Shown piece after piece: positions 42,852-52,756 of a stretch of DNA of 64,000 nucleotides. The stretch is from Scalindua_A sp046757465 (GTDB lineage Bacteria > Planctomycetota > Brocadiia > Brocadiales > Scalinduaceae): NCBI GenBank assembly GCA_046757465.1, contig JBHHYH010000001.1, positions 1 through 64,000 of the forward strand. Reading direction: 5' to 3'. The notes beneath the pieces are model-generated. The model saw nothing but the letters and a program-made list of their open reading frames with translations. It was not told the DNA's origin and made no database searches. The position numbers were made by a program, and so were the translations under genes. Within the stretch, counting starts at the first letter, position 1. Each line of letters begins with the position of its first letter.

Positions 42852-44255
42852 ATGAATAGTTTAAAAGTATCTGAAATCCTCAACTCAACTGGCGGGAGGT
42901 TAATATATGGCAACCTGGAATCACCTATTGCGGGGATTTCAACAGACACAAGGTCTATAAAACATGGAGAAATATTCTTTGCCTTACACGGGGAAAATTA
43001 TGACGGTCATAATTTTATTAAACAAGCCGTATATAATGGGGCAGCAGGTTTAGTAATATCAGCTGGCAAAAGAATTGAGAATTTATCACTTAACGGTTCT
43101 GATAAGGTTACTTTAATAGGAGTATCAGATACGTTAAGAGCTTTAGGTGAACTGGCGAAATATTATCGTCAAAACTTGCAAACTAAATTTATAGCGGTTA
43201 CGGGTAGCAACGGTAAAACAACAACAAAAGATATGGCTTATCACATTCTTAAGAATTTCAAGAATGTGTCAAGATCTAGAAACAGCTTTAATAATTTTAT
43301 TGGTGTGCCGTTAACGATCTTTGGGGCAGATTTGACTCATGATTTTTGCGTTGTCGAAATGGGTACAAACGCACCAGGAGAAATAAAAAGGTTATCTGAG
43401 ATTATATCTCCGAATTTCACCATCCTAACTAACATATCAAATACACATCTAGAAGGACTTGGCAGTATTGAAGGTGTTGCAAGTGCCAAGGCAGAATTCA
43501 TTGAAAATATGGATGAAGATGGAACCCTAATCACGAATGCCGATGATACCTGGTGTAGTCAAATTGCAAACCGTTTTAACGGTAAGGTTATTAATTTTGG
43601 CTTTGGTAAAAATGCCCAGATAAAAGCATCGAAAGTTAAACGTAACAAATCTGGTTTTACCTTTACAGTCAATAAATCCTTTACTATCAATTTGCCAGTT
43701 TTGGGTAGGCACAATATTTATAATTCCTTGGCCTCTTTAGCTCTCTGCAATGCCATCGGTATTCGTATGGAGGACATGTGTGAAAGATTTGTTGACTTTA
43801 AGCTTCCGCCTATGCGAATGGAAAAACGAGTTTGTGGTGATGTTATTGCGATCAATGACGGATATAATTCCAGTCCCTCATCAATGTCAGCTGCGTTAGA
43901 TGAATTTTCTCAATTGCCAGCACCTGGCAGAAGGATATTTGTATGTGGGGATATGCTAGAACTAGGGAAAGATACGCAAAGGTTACATAAAGAGATTGGT
44001 AAAAGGGTTGCCTCGTCAAAGGTTGACATCCTTTGGACCGTTGGTCCTTTTTCACGATTTGTGGCTGAAGGAGCCATTGACAATGGCATGTCAAGTGAAA
44101 ATGTCTTTAGTTATGATACTTCGGAAGAGACATGTTCTCTGGTTGCTTCACAGCTAAAGAGTAAAGATACAGTTCTAATAAAAGGTTCAAGAAGAATGAA
44201 GCTTGAGCGTGTTTCACGCCAAATTGAAAATTACTTCTCAAAGAAAAAGAAGTGA
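42852..44255 (+). CDS. murF: UDP-MurNAc-tripeptide:D-Ala-D-Ala ligase
   Basis: A 467-residue Mur ligase adding D-Ala-D-Ala to the tripeptide. N-terminal domain with STDTRSIKHGEIFFAL, ATP loop AVTGSNGKTTTKD (about residue 116), EMGTNAPGEIKRL, NISNTHLEGLGS, and the C-terminal DGYNSSPSSM and KGSRRMKLE motifs. It is 105 bases after murE and 86 before mraY. Works together with ddl at 54.6 kb, which makes its dipeptide. Confidence 0.96.
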   Translation: MNSLKVSEILNSTGGRLIYGNLESPIAGISTDTRSIKHGEIFFALHGENYDGHNFIKQAVYNGAAGLVISAGKRIENLSLNGSDKVTLIGVSDTLRALGELAKYYRQNLQTKFIAVTGSNGKTTTKDMAYHILKNFKNVSRSRNSFNNFIGVPLTIFGADLTHDFCVVEMGTNAPGEIKRLSEIISPNFTILTNISNTHLEGLGSIEGVASAKAEFIENMDEDGTLITNADDTWCSQIANRFNGKVINFGFGKNAQIKASKVKRNKSGFTFTVNKSFTINLPVLGRHNIYNSLASLALCNAIGIRMEDMCERFVDFKLPPMRMEKRVCGDVIAINDGYNSSPSSMSAALDEFSQLPAPGRRIFVCGDMLELGKDTQRLHKEIGKRVASSKVDILWTVGPFSRFVAEGAIDNGMSSENVFSYDTSEETCSLVASQLKSKDTVLIKGSRRMKLERVSRQIENYFSKKKK

Positions 44256-44341
44256 GATTGCATAAACGATATAGCCTAAAGCAAAAAGATGTATTAACGT
44301 CACTTATTAAAGTGGTTATTAAACTGCTCTGGAGGAAATAA

Positions 44342-45436
44342 TTGTTCTATAATTGGATTTATCACTTTCACAGTCATTTTCCCGAACTTGAGTTGATAAA
44401 GTACATATCATTTAGGGCTGGTCTTGCAGCTATAACAGCTTTTTTAATAACCATATTCATTGGGGCAAAGATAATAAAGATACTTAAAAAGCATAACGTT
44501 TCAGAAGACACTACAAAAAAGGATTCTGAAATATTAAAAGATCTTCATAAGGACAAAAAGGATGTTCCTACAATGGGTGGCGTCATTATACTGGTAGCGA
44601 TTCTCATTTCTACCTTGATGTGGTGTAACCTCTTCAACATATATGTGATAATGGTGTTGTTTACAACGGTATGGCTTGGTATTTTAGGTTTTTTTGATGA
44701 TTATATAAAACTGACTCGTAAGCATTCTTCCGGGTTAGCGGGTACATCAAAGCTCCTTTCTCAATGTGGTTTGGGACTCATCCTGGGCTTAGTATTGTAT
44801 TTTCATTTTAGTAATATTAACGATGGAACGAGTCTTGTGATACCGTTCTTCAAGGGAATTAAACCTGATCTGGGGGTATTTTATGTGTTGTTAGTAATGT
44901 TCTTTATGGTGGGAATGTCCAATGCAGTCAATATTACGGATGGTCTTGATGGGCTGGCGATTGGATGTACGGTAATTGCCGGTTTGGCCTTTACCTTGAT
45001 CGCCTATGTTGTGGGAAGGGTTGACTTTAGTAGCTACTTACAAGTACCTTATATACCAGGGAGTGGCGAACTAAGTATCTTTTGCTCTGCATTGGTAGGC
45101 GCTGGATTAGGTTTTATGTGGTTTAATTGTTTTCCTGCACAGGTATTTATGGGAGATGTAGGCTCGTTGCCATTGGGAGGGATACTTGGCCTTATGGCTA
45201 TTATTGTGAAACAAGAACTCCTTCTGTTTTTTATATGTAGTATATTCATAGTAGAAGCTCTTTCTGTCTTATTACAGGTTGGCATATTCAAGATTTATGG
45301 GAAAAGGGTACTTATGTGTGCACCTCTTCATCATCATTTTCAATTTAAGGGTTGGCTGGAAACAAAAATTACAATAAGATTTTTTATAATTGCAGCAATA
45401 ATGACACTTTTTAGCCTGATAACCCTAAAATTATGA
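44342..45436 (+). CDS. mraY: Phospho-MurNAc-pentapeptide transferase
   Basis: A 364-residue polytopic enzyme (about ten membrane helices) that transfers phospho-MurNAc-pentapeptide to undecaprenyl phosphate, forming lipid I. Seen: KKDVPTMGG, FFDDYIKL (about 117, Mg-binding Asp pair), NAVNITDGLDGLA (about 198), FMGDVGSLPLGG and APLHHHFQ (about 325). Start is TTG 44342 with GGAGG eight bases upstream. Its stop overlaps ftsW by four bases. In most dcw clusters murD would follow; it does not here. Confidence 0.97.
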   Translation: MFYNWIYHFHSHFPELELIKYISFRAGLAAITAFLITIFIGAKIIKILKKHNVSEDTTKKDSEILKDLHKDKKDVPTMGGVIILVAILISTLMWCNLFNIYVIMVLFTTVWLGILGFFDDYIKLTRKHSSGLAGTSKLLSQCGLGLILGLVLYFHFSNINDGTSLVIPFFKGIKPDLGVFYVLLVMFFMVGMSNAVNITDGLDGLAIGCTVIAGLAFTLIAYVVGRVDFSSYLQVPYIPGSGELSIFCSALVGAGLGFMWFNCFPAQVFMGDVGSLPLGGILGLMAIIVKQELLLFFICSIFIVEALSVLLQVGIFKIYGKRVLMCAPLHHHFQFKGWLETKITIRFFIIAAIMTLFSLITLKL

Positions 45437-46659
45437 ATACCTTGAGAAATCGATTTGTATTTAATACAAAAATTCGCAGTTTGGAACCGGCAAATATTAT
45501 TATTTACCTTGTTACAACTTTACTGGTAATAGGGACAATTATGATATATAGTACAACCTCAGCAAAAGTGGCTGGGAGTCTTAATCCAATTAATCTTACT
45601 TTCCTTAAGCATATATTATGGGTGATTCTTGCAATCATCGGTATGTTGACTATGATGAGACTTGATTATTATTATATACAAAAATATAGTAAGTTAATCC
45701 TCATTATTGCCCTCGCATTCCTGGTAATCGTGCTCATTCCGGGGATAGGGACTACTACTAATGGTGCTTGTAGGTGGATAAGGTTTGGGAGTTGTTTTGG
45801 ATTTCAGCCGTCAGAATTTGCTAAACTTGCAATGATTATTTTTATGTCAAGTTATGTAGCAATAAAACAAGAAAAAATGGCAAGTTTTACTAAAGGTTTC
45901 GTGATTCCTGTCGTATTAATAGGTCTCGTTTCCTTACTTATTTTAAAAGAGCCTGATTTGGGTACGGCAATATTCGTATCATTAATCTCGTTTATACTAA
46001 TGATGGTAGGAGGAACAAGGATAGTTTATGTAATCTTTACCTTAGTGGCAACAGCCCCTCATATATATGCGATGATATATAAATTCCAAACTTATCAAAA
46101 GAGCAGGTTACTTGCATTTCTTGATCCTTGGAAGGATCCTGAGGGGATAGGATATCAAATCATACAATCATGGATTGCACTTGGTTCAGGAGGGTTAACA
46201 GGTTTGGGGCTCGGGGAAAGTCGGCAGAAATTGTTTTTTTTGCCGGAAAGCAATAGTGATTTTATATTCTCAATAATAGGAGAAGAGCTAGGATTTATAG
46301 GGGCAGCATGTGTTATCATTATGTTTGCCTTATTAGCATGGCAGGGGATGAGGGTCTGTAGGTCGGCGCCAGATATACTTGGGTTTTCCCTTTCATTAGG
46401 TATAACTCTCTCAATTACCTTACAATCAGCCATAAATATTGCTGTTGCTACTGGAGCTATACCAACAACAGGCCTTCCATTACCATTTATTAGTGCGGGG
46501 GGATCCTCACTGTTTTTATCGTCAATTGGGATAGGAATACTTTTAAATATTGCGAGACAATCAAAAACTGGTGCCGTTTTGGTGAATGGCAGCGTGCCGC
46601 TCTCACCAGAACCTACTCGGCCACGGTGCACTGAAAATAATAGGAGCTTTGTTACTTGA
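45433..46659 (+). CDS. ftsW: Lipid II polymerase / divisome protein FtsW
   Basis: A 408-residue SEDS glycosyltransferase with about ten membrane helices. Family features: GACRWIRFGSCFGFQPSEFAK (about 110-130), LLILKEPDLGTA, QSWIALGSGGLTGLGLG, FLPESNSDFIFSIIGEELG, and TTGLPLPFISAGGSS near the C-terminus. It polymerises septal glycan with FtsI. RodA is the alternative paralogue, but position within dcw favours FtsW. Overlaps mraY by 4 bases and murG by 4 bases (translational coupling). Confidence 0.96.
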   Translation: MNTLRNRFVFNTKIRSLEPANIIIYLVTTLLVIGTIMIYSTTSAKVAGSLNPINLTFLKHILWVILAIIGMLTMMRLDYYYIQKYSKLILIIALAFLVIVLIPGIGTTTNGACRWIRFGSCFGFQPSEFAKLAMIIFMSSYVAIKQEKMASFTKGFVIPVVLIGLVSLLILKEPDLGTAIFVSLISFILMMVGGTRIVYVIFTLVATAPHIYAMIYKFQTYQKSRLLAFLDPWKDPEGIGYQIIQSWIALGSGGLTGLGLGESRQKLFFLPESNSDFIFSIIGEELGFIGAACVIIMFALLAWQGMRVCRSAPDILGFSLSLGITLSITLQSAINIAVATGAIPTTGLPLPFISAGGSSLFLSSIGIGILLNIARQSKTGAVLVNGSVPLSPEPTRPRCTENNRSFVT

Positions 46660-47843
46660 AGGTTATCTTTGCTGGTGGAGGTACAGGCGGACATTTAATT
46701 GCTGGGCTCAGCATAGCAGAAGAAATAACATCCCGATTTCCCAATGCTGAAGTGATATTTTTGGGTACAAATAAAAAGAGCGAATCAGTATACATAGAGA
46801 GAAGAGGGTATAAATTTAGGCAAATCAAGGCATGTACACTAACATCATTTGCTCGATTACCAGTTTTTATCTTTGTTTCTCTAATCGGAATTATACATTC
46901 TTTAATTAATATCATTAAAATTAAACCAGACATAATCATCGGATTAGGGGGTTATGGTTCAGTTTTGCCAGTAATTGCAGCATATTTTGTTGGCGTACCA
47001 ATTGTATTGATCGAACAGAACATTATTCCCGGAAGAGCTAATCTGTTAATGGCAAGATGGGTAGATTGCGTCCTCTGTCATTGGGAAGGTACGACGAGGT
47101 GGTTTAAGAAGGGGTGTATACATGTTACGGGTATACCAGTACGTAATAACATCATAAGGGATAAAATGGATATTGCTGATAATATGCTTGGTTTGACTTC
47201 TCAGAAAAAGACGTTGTTGATAATGGGAGGCAGTCAGGGAGCCCAGGTGATAAATAAAGTGATGTTACAAAGTATTCCAAGACTTAAGAGCTTAATCCCA
47301 GACTTACAAATTATTCATCTCACTGGAAAACATGGATATAAAGAGGCTAAAGTTGCTTATGATAAGATGGAAATAAGGGCTTTTGTTTCTGAATTTCTTG
47401 ATGATATTGGCATTGCCTATGGATTGTCAGATATGGTTATTTGCCGCGCGGGGGCAAACACTACTGCAGAAATCTCTGCTGTAGGCATTCCAGTGATTTT
47501 TATACCTTATCCATATGCGACCGATAATCATCAATACTGGAATGCTTACGAACTTGCCAAAAGAGGAGGAGCGCTGATCATAAAGCAGGAAGAGCTAGAG
47601 CCTGAGAAGGTTATAGAATTAGTATCAAACTTGCTTATGAATGACGATAAATTGAATGATATGAGAAAAATTAACAAAAGCTTAAGCAAACCGTTTGCTG
47701 CTAAAAGAGTTGTGGACAAAATATTTCAAACTCTTGAAGTGAAAAGACCTAAGAGGAACATAATCCTTACTCGAACGGCAGAGGGGTCTGAAACAAGAAA
47801 ATATATAAAGAAAGATGAATCTTACCTTACAAAAATATTATAA
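46656..47843 (+). CDS. murG: Lipid II synthase (undecaprenyl-PP-MurNAc-pentapeptide GlcNAc transferase)
   Basis: A 395-residue GT28 glycosyltransferase adding GlcNAc to lipid I at the inner face of the membrane. FAGGGTGGHLIAGL (residues 4-17) and the C-terminal RAGANTTAEISAVGIP (about 266) nucleotide-sugar motifs are clear; MGGSQGAQVIN is the second GGS loop. Start TTG 46656 overlaps the ftsW stop. A C-terminal extension of about 30 residues after the usual end is basic and not conserved. Confidence 0.96.
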   Translation: MKVIFAGGGTGGHLIAGLSIAEEITSRFPNAEVIFLGTNKKSESVYIERRGYKFRQIKACTLTSFARLPVFIFVSLIGIIHSLINIIKIKPDIIIGLGGYGSVLPVIAAYFVGVPIVLIEQNIIPGRANLLMARWVDCVLCHWEGTTRWFKKGCIHVTGIPVRNNIIRDKMDIADNMLGLTSQKKTLLIMGGSQGAQVINKVMLQSIPRLKSLIPDLQIIHLTGKHGYKEAKVAYDKMEIRAFVSEFLDDIGIAYGLSDMVICRAGANTTAEISAVGIPVIFIPYPYATDNHQYWNAYELAKRGGALIIKQEELEPEKVIELVSNLLMNDDKLNDMRKINKSLSKPFAAKRVVDKIFQTLEVKRPKRNIILTRTAEGSETRKYIKKDESYLTKIL

Positions 47844-47847
47844 TAAA

Positions 47848-49413
47848 ATGAATCACAAACATTACCCTAGTGTTATCGATTGTAGCAATATGCAGGGGAA
47901 ATGTGTTTACTTCATCGGTATTGGGGGTGTTGGGATGAGTGCAATCGCTAAGATTTTAATAGATGAGGGTTGCTTTGTATCTGGTTCCGATTTGGAATGT
48001 TCTCCCATTACCCATAATCTTGAAAAACTAGGTGCAAAGATTAACACAAACCAGGATGGAAAAAGCATTGACCCGTATACAAAATTAGTGATAATTTCTG
48101 CCGCTATAAAGGAGAATAATCCTGATCTTATGAAGGCAAAGATGTTAGGATTAAAAGTTGTTAAATATTCTGAGTTTTTAGGTTCTTTAATGAGTAACAA
48201 ACGTGGTATTGCAGTAAGTGGTACACATGGGAAAACTACAACAGGTGCAATGATTTCAACAATATTAAAGAAGACAGGGTGTGAACCTACTTTTGTAATT
48301 GGTGGTAACGTTGAGGGAATTGGGGGTGGTTCGTGTGTTGGAAAAGGAAGCCTTTTTGTTGCTGAGGCATGTGAATATGATAGAACATTTTTAAATCTAT
48401 CACCGCAGATAGGAGTAATCACTAATATTGATGAAGACCATCTGGATTGCTATAAAGATATCAATGGAGTAACAAATGCTTTTTCAGAGTTTGTGTCCTT
48501 AATACCTGAAGATGGTTTGCTTGTTGTAAATAGTAATGATGAAAATATAAAGGAGGCCATCAAGAGTGCAAGATGCAGGGTTGAAAAGTATTCAGTTATT
48601 ATGGCATCTAGTAAACACCTGCCCGACTACGTTGTTCAGGCTGGAAAGGTATCCATGTCAGAGTCTGCCTTGCTTAATACTGTACCCAAACCGTTAGTTG
48701 ATGCGTCACATAGTAGCGCATGTTATTATGAATCGGATACGACATGGCTTGCTGTCGTGCATTATTTTGATAAGGAGATGAGTCTTTTTAGTGTATTTAA
48801 TGAAGGAAAATATTTTGGTGGATTTAGCCTCAAGATGCCTGGATTTCATAATGTATCAAACGCACTTGCTGCAATTTCTGTTTGCAGTTATGTCGGATTA
48901 AATGAAGAAGTTATTACAAAAGCATTGGTATCATTTAAAGGCGTGAGACGGCGTTTTCAAACTATTAGTAGTAAAGATGGAATTACAATTATTGATGACT
49001 ATGCCCACCATCCCACAGAAATTAGAATGACATTGGAGACTGCAAAATTGGCCTACCCCTCACAACGACTTTGGTGTATATTTCAACCACATCAGTATAA
49101 TCGTACAAGACACCTTCTAGAAGAATTTGCCAAGGCACTTACCCTTGCTGACAAGGTAATTATCACCGATATTTATGCTGCAAGAGATTCAGATATAGAC
49201 AGGGCTTCTGTTAGATCGTTAAACCTTGTACACGAATTACTAAAAATGGGTAGTGACGTTAAATATATTGAAGGCTTTTCTGAGATCGTAAGCTATTTGC
49301 ACTTAGATGTGAAAAGAGATGATATCGTCTTAATCATGGGTGCAGGTGATATCTGGAAAACAGCCTACGAGTTAAAAAATAACTTGGAAGCGCATGATCT
49401 GAGCGTTCATTAG
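47848..49413 (+). CDS. murC: UDP-N-acetylmuramate:L-alanine ligase
   Basis: MurC, 521 residues from ATG 47848, four bases after the murG stop; ATG 47815 would overlap murG by 29 bases and adds 11 residues. GIGGVGMSAIAKIL (N-terminal UDP-binding), SGTHGKTTTGAM ATP loop, NIDEDHLDCY, DDYAHHPTE and FQPHQYNRTR are all present. The central domain has about 45 extra residues between the CRVEKYS and DTTWLAVVHYF segments compared with typical MurC. First amino acid addition to UDP-MurNAc. Confidence 0.95.
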   Translation: MNHKHYPSVIDCSNMQGKCVYFIGIGGVGMSAIAKILIDEGCFVSGSDLECSPITHNLEKLGAKINTNQDGKSIDPYTKLVIISAAIKENNPDLMKAKMLGLKVVKYSEFLGSLMSNKRGIAVSGTHGKTTTGAMISTILKKTGCEPTFVIGGNVEGIGGGSCVGKGSLFVAEACEYDRTFLNLSPQIGVITNIDEDHLDCYKDINGVTNAFSEFVSLIPEDGLLVVNSNDENIKEAIKSARCRVEKYSVIMASSKHLPDYVVQAGKVSMSESALLNTVPKPLVDASHSSACYYESDTTWLAVVHYFDKEMSLFSVFNEGKYFGGFSLKMPGFHNVSNALAAISVCSYVGLNEEVITKALVSFKGVRRRFQTISSKDGITIIDDYAHHPTEIRMTLETAKLAYPSQRLWCIFQPHQYNRTRHLLEEFAKALTLADKVIITDIYAARDSDIDRASVRSLNLVHELLKMGSDVKYIEGFSEIVSYLHLDVKRDDIVLIMGAGDIWKTAYELKNNLEAHDLSVH

Positions 49414-49529
49414 GGAAAAATGCGGAATGATACTGAAAATGATAAGCGACGAGCAAGTTATTAATTAAGGGATGGTGTTTGATAATTTAGTGTAATTCCA
49501 AGAACATCCCATGGTAAGTTATCATCAAA

Positions 49530-50411
49530 ATGATTAAGAGTACAGAAATTATCGATAACATCTTTAAATATGATGTGCCCCTGCAAAGATATACCTCTTT
49601 CAAAACAGGAGGCGTAGCCGAGATTTTTGCAGAACCGAGGAATATATCAGAATTAAGGAAAGTACTCCAATTTTGTGAGAATGAGCGGAAAAGGATTTTC
49701 ATTTTTGGAAATGGGAGCAATATCCTGGTCGATGATAACGGAGTTCAAGGTGTGGTAATCCACTTGGGGGGAGTCGATTTTAAAAAAGTAAAGAGAGATG
49801 GTAAATATATATTTTCTAAGGCAGGAGTAAAGCTCCCTCGGCTTATTAGGAAATCAGCCTCGTGGGGATTAGGGGGTTTAGAAGTATTGGCAGGAATTCC
49901 AGGCACTGTAGGTGGTGCTGTTAAAATGAATGCAGGAGGCAAATACGGTAATATAAGTGAAACGATAAGTTCTGTAACCACTATGACCTTTGACGGTGAA
50001 ATTAAAAATATTAGTCGCAAAGATATTGAATTCACGTATCGTGGGTGTAATCTTAATAAGCAAATAGTTATAGAAGTAGAATTTCTGCTTAAGGAATCAG
50101 GAAAAGAAGAAATCCTTGAAAGAATGGATGAAATCTATAAGGAAAAAAAAAGAAAACAACCCTTATCAACATTTAGTGCAGGTTGTATATTCAAAAATAC
50201 TCCTTACTTTAAAGCAGGAGAGCTTATTGAAAAAGCAGGCCTTAAAGGCAAGAAAGTAGGGGGTGCAATTGTTTCCAAAAAACATGCAAATTTTGTAGTT
50301 AATAGGGAAAATGCTACTAGTGCTGATATACTTAAACTCATAAAGATAATCAAAGAGACCATTAAAGAGAAATATGATATCTCATTAGAGACCGAAATAC
50401 AAATATGGTAA
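49530..50411 (+). CDS. murB: UDP-N-acetylenolpyruvoylglucosamine reductase
   Basis: A 293-residue FAD-dependent type II MurB (short form): YTSFKTGGVAEIFAEP near residue 20, GNGSNILVDD, GLEVLAGIPGTVGGAVKMNAGG, and STFSAGCIFKN with the catalytic proton donor Ser/Cys region, then KHANFVVN. It produces UDP-MurNAc using NADPH. It follows murC by 116 bases and is followed by a 247-base gap before three signalling genes. Confidence 0.95.
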   Translation: MIKSTEIIDNIFKYDVPLQRYTSFKTGGVAEIFAEPRNISELRKVLQFCENERKRIFIFGNGSNILVDDNGVQGVVIHLGGVDFKKVKRDGKYIFSKAGVKLPRLIRKSASWGLGGLEVLAGIPGTVGGAVKMNAGGKYGNISETISSVTTMTFDGEIKNISRKDIEFTYRGCNLNKQIVIEVEFLLKESGKEEILERMDEIYKEKKRKQPLSTFSAGCIFKNTPYFKAGELIEKAGLKGKKVGGAIVSKKHANFVVNRENATSADILKLIKIIKETIKEKYDISLETEIQIW

Positions 50412-50658
50412 CCATTCACATCCATTAGTGGTTTTAGTAAAATGGAGAGTCCAGTTTAGTGTATGGTTTATCGTATCAATGTATTGCTATATGAACCAAG
50501 GTAAGACATCCGTTCTACAATCTAAGCTATTTTCTGATTAACATGGAGAGAATATAGAAAGAATGATGAAAACCTTTTTTGTTATATTCTGTGGATTCTT
50601 TGTGCATCTGTAATATTAAAAGATTATTTTCCACAATAAAAAGAGGATTTCTTGCTTT

Positions 50659-51639
50659 ATGTTTCAATTAGAAAACGTTTTGGGAATTATCGTTACAGAC
50701 AGGGATGGAATTGTAAAATCAATAAGTTGCAGTAATGGCAACTTTAACTCCAATTTAATTGGAGTTAAGTGGTATACCGCACTTAAGATACCAAAAAAAG
50801 AATACTATAAGATCGAAGATAAATGTCCCAAAATTTTCAGTCTACCAGAAGAAGGACAAAAAATTTCAGTAAGTCCTTCTTACGGTGAAAGAGGAGTTAT
50901 TTCCGGGTTTCATATCTTGATTGAGAAAATAGATGATGAAAAAGACTCTACGCAATATCTGAATAAAATGTTGTGTTTCGGGGAAATAGTTCCTGGGATT
51001 GCCCATGAGATATGTAATCCTTTGACCTATGTGTCAGGATGGCTACAGATGTTTCTTGCAGAAACCCGTGATAATGATCCCAAAAAAAAGACCTACGAGG
51101 CACTTATCAGAGAGTTTGAACGTATAGCTAAGTTGGTCAGAAGCTTACTTGCATTTGCAAAACAAACTCCCGGGCCAAAACAAATCTTTGATGTAAATCA
51201 AGCAATAGAAGATGTGGTACTTATGGTTGTATATACTATGAAGAATGAAAATATCGAATTAATAAAGGACCTGTTACATTCTGAACTTCAGGTAAAGGGA
51301 GATAGCAACAAGTTAAAGCAAGTTGTTTTTAATTTGTTGCAAAATTCAAGGGAAGCCATGCCAAATGGGGGTAAGATTTATCTAAGTACCAATCTTATCC
51401 ATAGTAATTCAGTTATAATTCAACTCCGTGATACAGGATGTGGACTCACGAGGGATCAATTAAGTAGGATCTTTCGTCCTTTTTATACTACCAAGACCAA
51501 TGGCAAGGGTGCAGGTTTAGGATTATCTGTATGTAAAACTATTATTGAAGAATTTGATGGGACAATAGATTTAGGTAGTAACATGGGTGAGGGAACGGTT
51601 ATTACTATTAACCTGCCGAGTGCCGTGTTATTCTTCTAG
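50659..51639 (+). CDS. Cytoplasmic sensor histidine kinase
   Basis: A 326-residue kinase with a PAS-like N-terminal sensing region (about 1-100, ENVLGIIVTDRDGIVKSISC), HisKA (GIAHEICNPLTYVSGW; phosphoacceptor His near residue 116) and HATPase_c with NLLQNSREAMPNGG, DTGCGL and GAGLGLSVCKTI. No membrane segment is seen, so the signal is probably cytosolic. It leads a three-gene signalling unit with 19- and 27-base gaps. It is similar to the truncated ATPase domain at 38629, possibly its parent. Likely phosphorylates the REC domains downstream. Confidence 0.88.
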   Translation: MFQLENVLGIIVTDRDGIVKSISCSNGNFNSNLIGVKWYTALKIPKKEYYKIEDKCPKIFSLPEEGQKISVSPSYGERGVISGFHILIEKIDDEKDSTQYLNKMLCFGEIVPGIAHEICNPLTYVSGWLQMFLAETRDNDPKKKTYEALIREFERIAKLVRSLLAFAKQTPGPKQIFDVNQAIEDVVLMVVYTMKNENIELIKDLLHSELQVKGDSNKLKQVVFNLLQNSREAMPNGGKIYLSTNLIHSNSVIIQLRDTGCGLTRDQLSRIFRPFYTTKTNGKGAGLGLSVCKTIIEEFDGTIDLGSNMGEGTVITINLPSAVLFF

Positions 51640-51658
51640 TTAACATAAAACCTTTGAA

Positions 51659-52729
51659 ATGTCAAACACCCCTAAAATTATAGTTATATTTGGAGAAGAT
51701 GAAAATATGAAAGCTGCTGTGGGTCTTTTAGCAAAAAAGGGCTACGCTGTTTTCTCCGAAACAAGTATATTTCAAGCAATAGCTACATTAGCTGAAAGAA
51801 AAGCAGATGTTATTGTTCTTGATATAGACGATCTGGAATTAAAGGAAATGGAATTCTTTGACGTTGCAAAAAAAATTAATCCGAATCTGTTCATTTTGAT
51901 TTCCTTCTCTCTTGTAAATCGGGAGAAGGCTATTAAATCTCTCGAAAGTGGAGCAGATTGCTATATGTTAAAGCCGTTTTATATAAATGAGTTACTCACT
52001 ATTGTTCGTCAATTTTTGGATAGAACAGATCCTAAGGGTAATATCTTAGAGGAATCAATTGAAAAACAGTCATCTTTAGAACGTATGGCATTAAAGATTG
52101 CCCATGAAATTAACAATCCATTAACCATAATAAGTGGCCAGTTACAATTACTCTTATCAGAGGCGAAAAGTGGTGCCCCCAATTATCCCGTATACGTAAC
52201 TTTAGAGGAGGAAACGCAGAGGGTAGCTAAGGCTGTGAGAAGTCTAGTTGCATATGCTCAACTGAAAGAGCCTAAAAAGGCAGTTGTAAATTTGAACGAT
52301 ATCTTAAAAGATGTAATCCATTTCTTTAAAGATACAAGGAGAGGAAAAGATACTCAGGTAATAGAAGCTTTTGACAAGGATTTACCTATGATTATGGCCG
52401 ATAAAAAACAAATTGCCCTAGTTTGTAAAAATATAATTTGTAGTTCCAAAAAGGCTGTTGGCAGTAAGGACGTTTTAAATATTTCTACAGGAAGAGATGA
52501 AAGCAATGTAGCCGCTACTTTTTATGATACAGGTAAAGAAATTCCTTTTAAGGTAATTGACAGGATTTTTGATCCCTTCTCGGTGGTAAACGGGGCTGAA
52601 GGAGGAATGGGTCTAGGGCTTTGTGTTTCTCATAAAATTATTGAAAGGCATGGAGGAGATTTAGCCGTTAAAAGCCTGGAGAATAAAGGTGCCGCCTTCC
52701 GTTTCACATTACCAATTGAAAGCACTTAA
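51659..52729 (+). CDS. REC-histidine kinase fusion with degenerate ATPase domain
   Basis: A 356-residue protein: N-terminal receiver domain (about 5-125; E13-D14, D55 in VIVLDIDD, K in MLKPF) and a HisKA with intact IAHEINNPLTIISG. The HATPase_c domain is altered: the N box reads KNIICSSKKA, with Ser where the Mg-binding Asn is expected, and G1 reads DTGKEI rather than DTGxGI. G2 GMGLGLCVSHKII is intact. ATP binding may be weak, so it could act as a phosphorelay or a regulated scaffold between its neighbours. REC at the N-terminus is the reverse of most hybrid kinases. Confidence 0.82.
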   Translation: MSNTPKIIVIFGEDENMKAAVGLLAKKGYAVFSETSIFQAIATLAERKADVIVLDIDDLELKEMEFFDVAKKINPNLFILISFSLVNREKAIKSLESGADCYMLKPFYINELLTIVRQFLDRTDPKGNILEESIEKQSSLERMALKIAHEINNPLTIISGQLQLLLSEAKSGAPNYPVYVTLEEETQRVAKAVRSLVAYAQLKEPKKAVVNLNDILKDVIHFFKDTRRGKDTQVIEAFDKDLPMIMADKKQIALVCKNIICSSKKAVGSKDVLNISTGRDESNVAATFYDTGKEIPFKVIDRIFDPFSVVNGAEGGMGLGLCVSHKIIERHGGDLAVKSLENKGAAFRFTLPIEST

Positions 52730-52756
52730 GTCTCAGAATCTCTTAGAGGAATAAAA

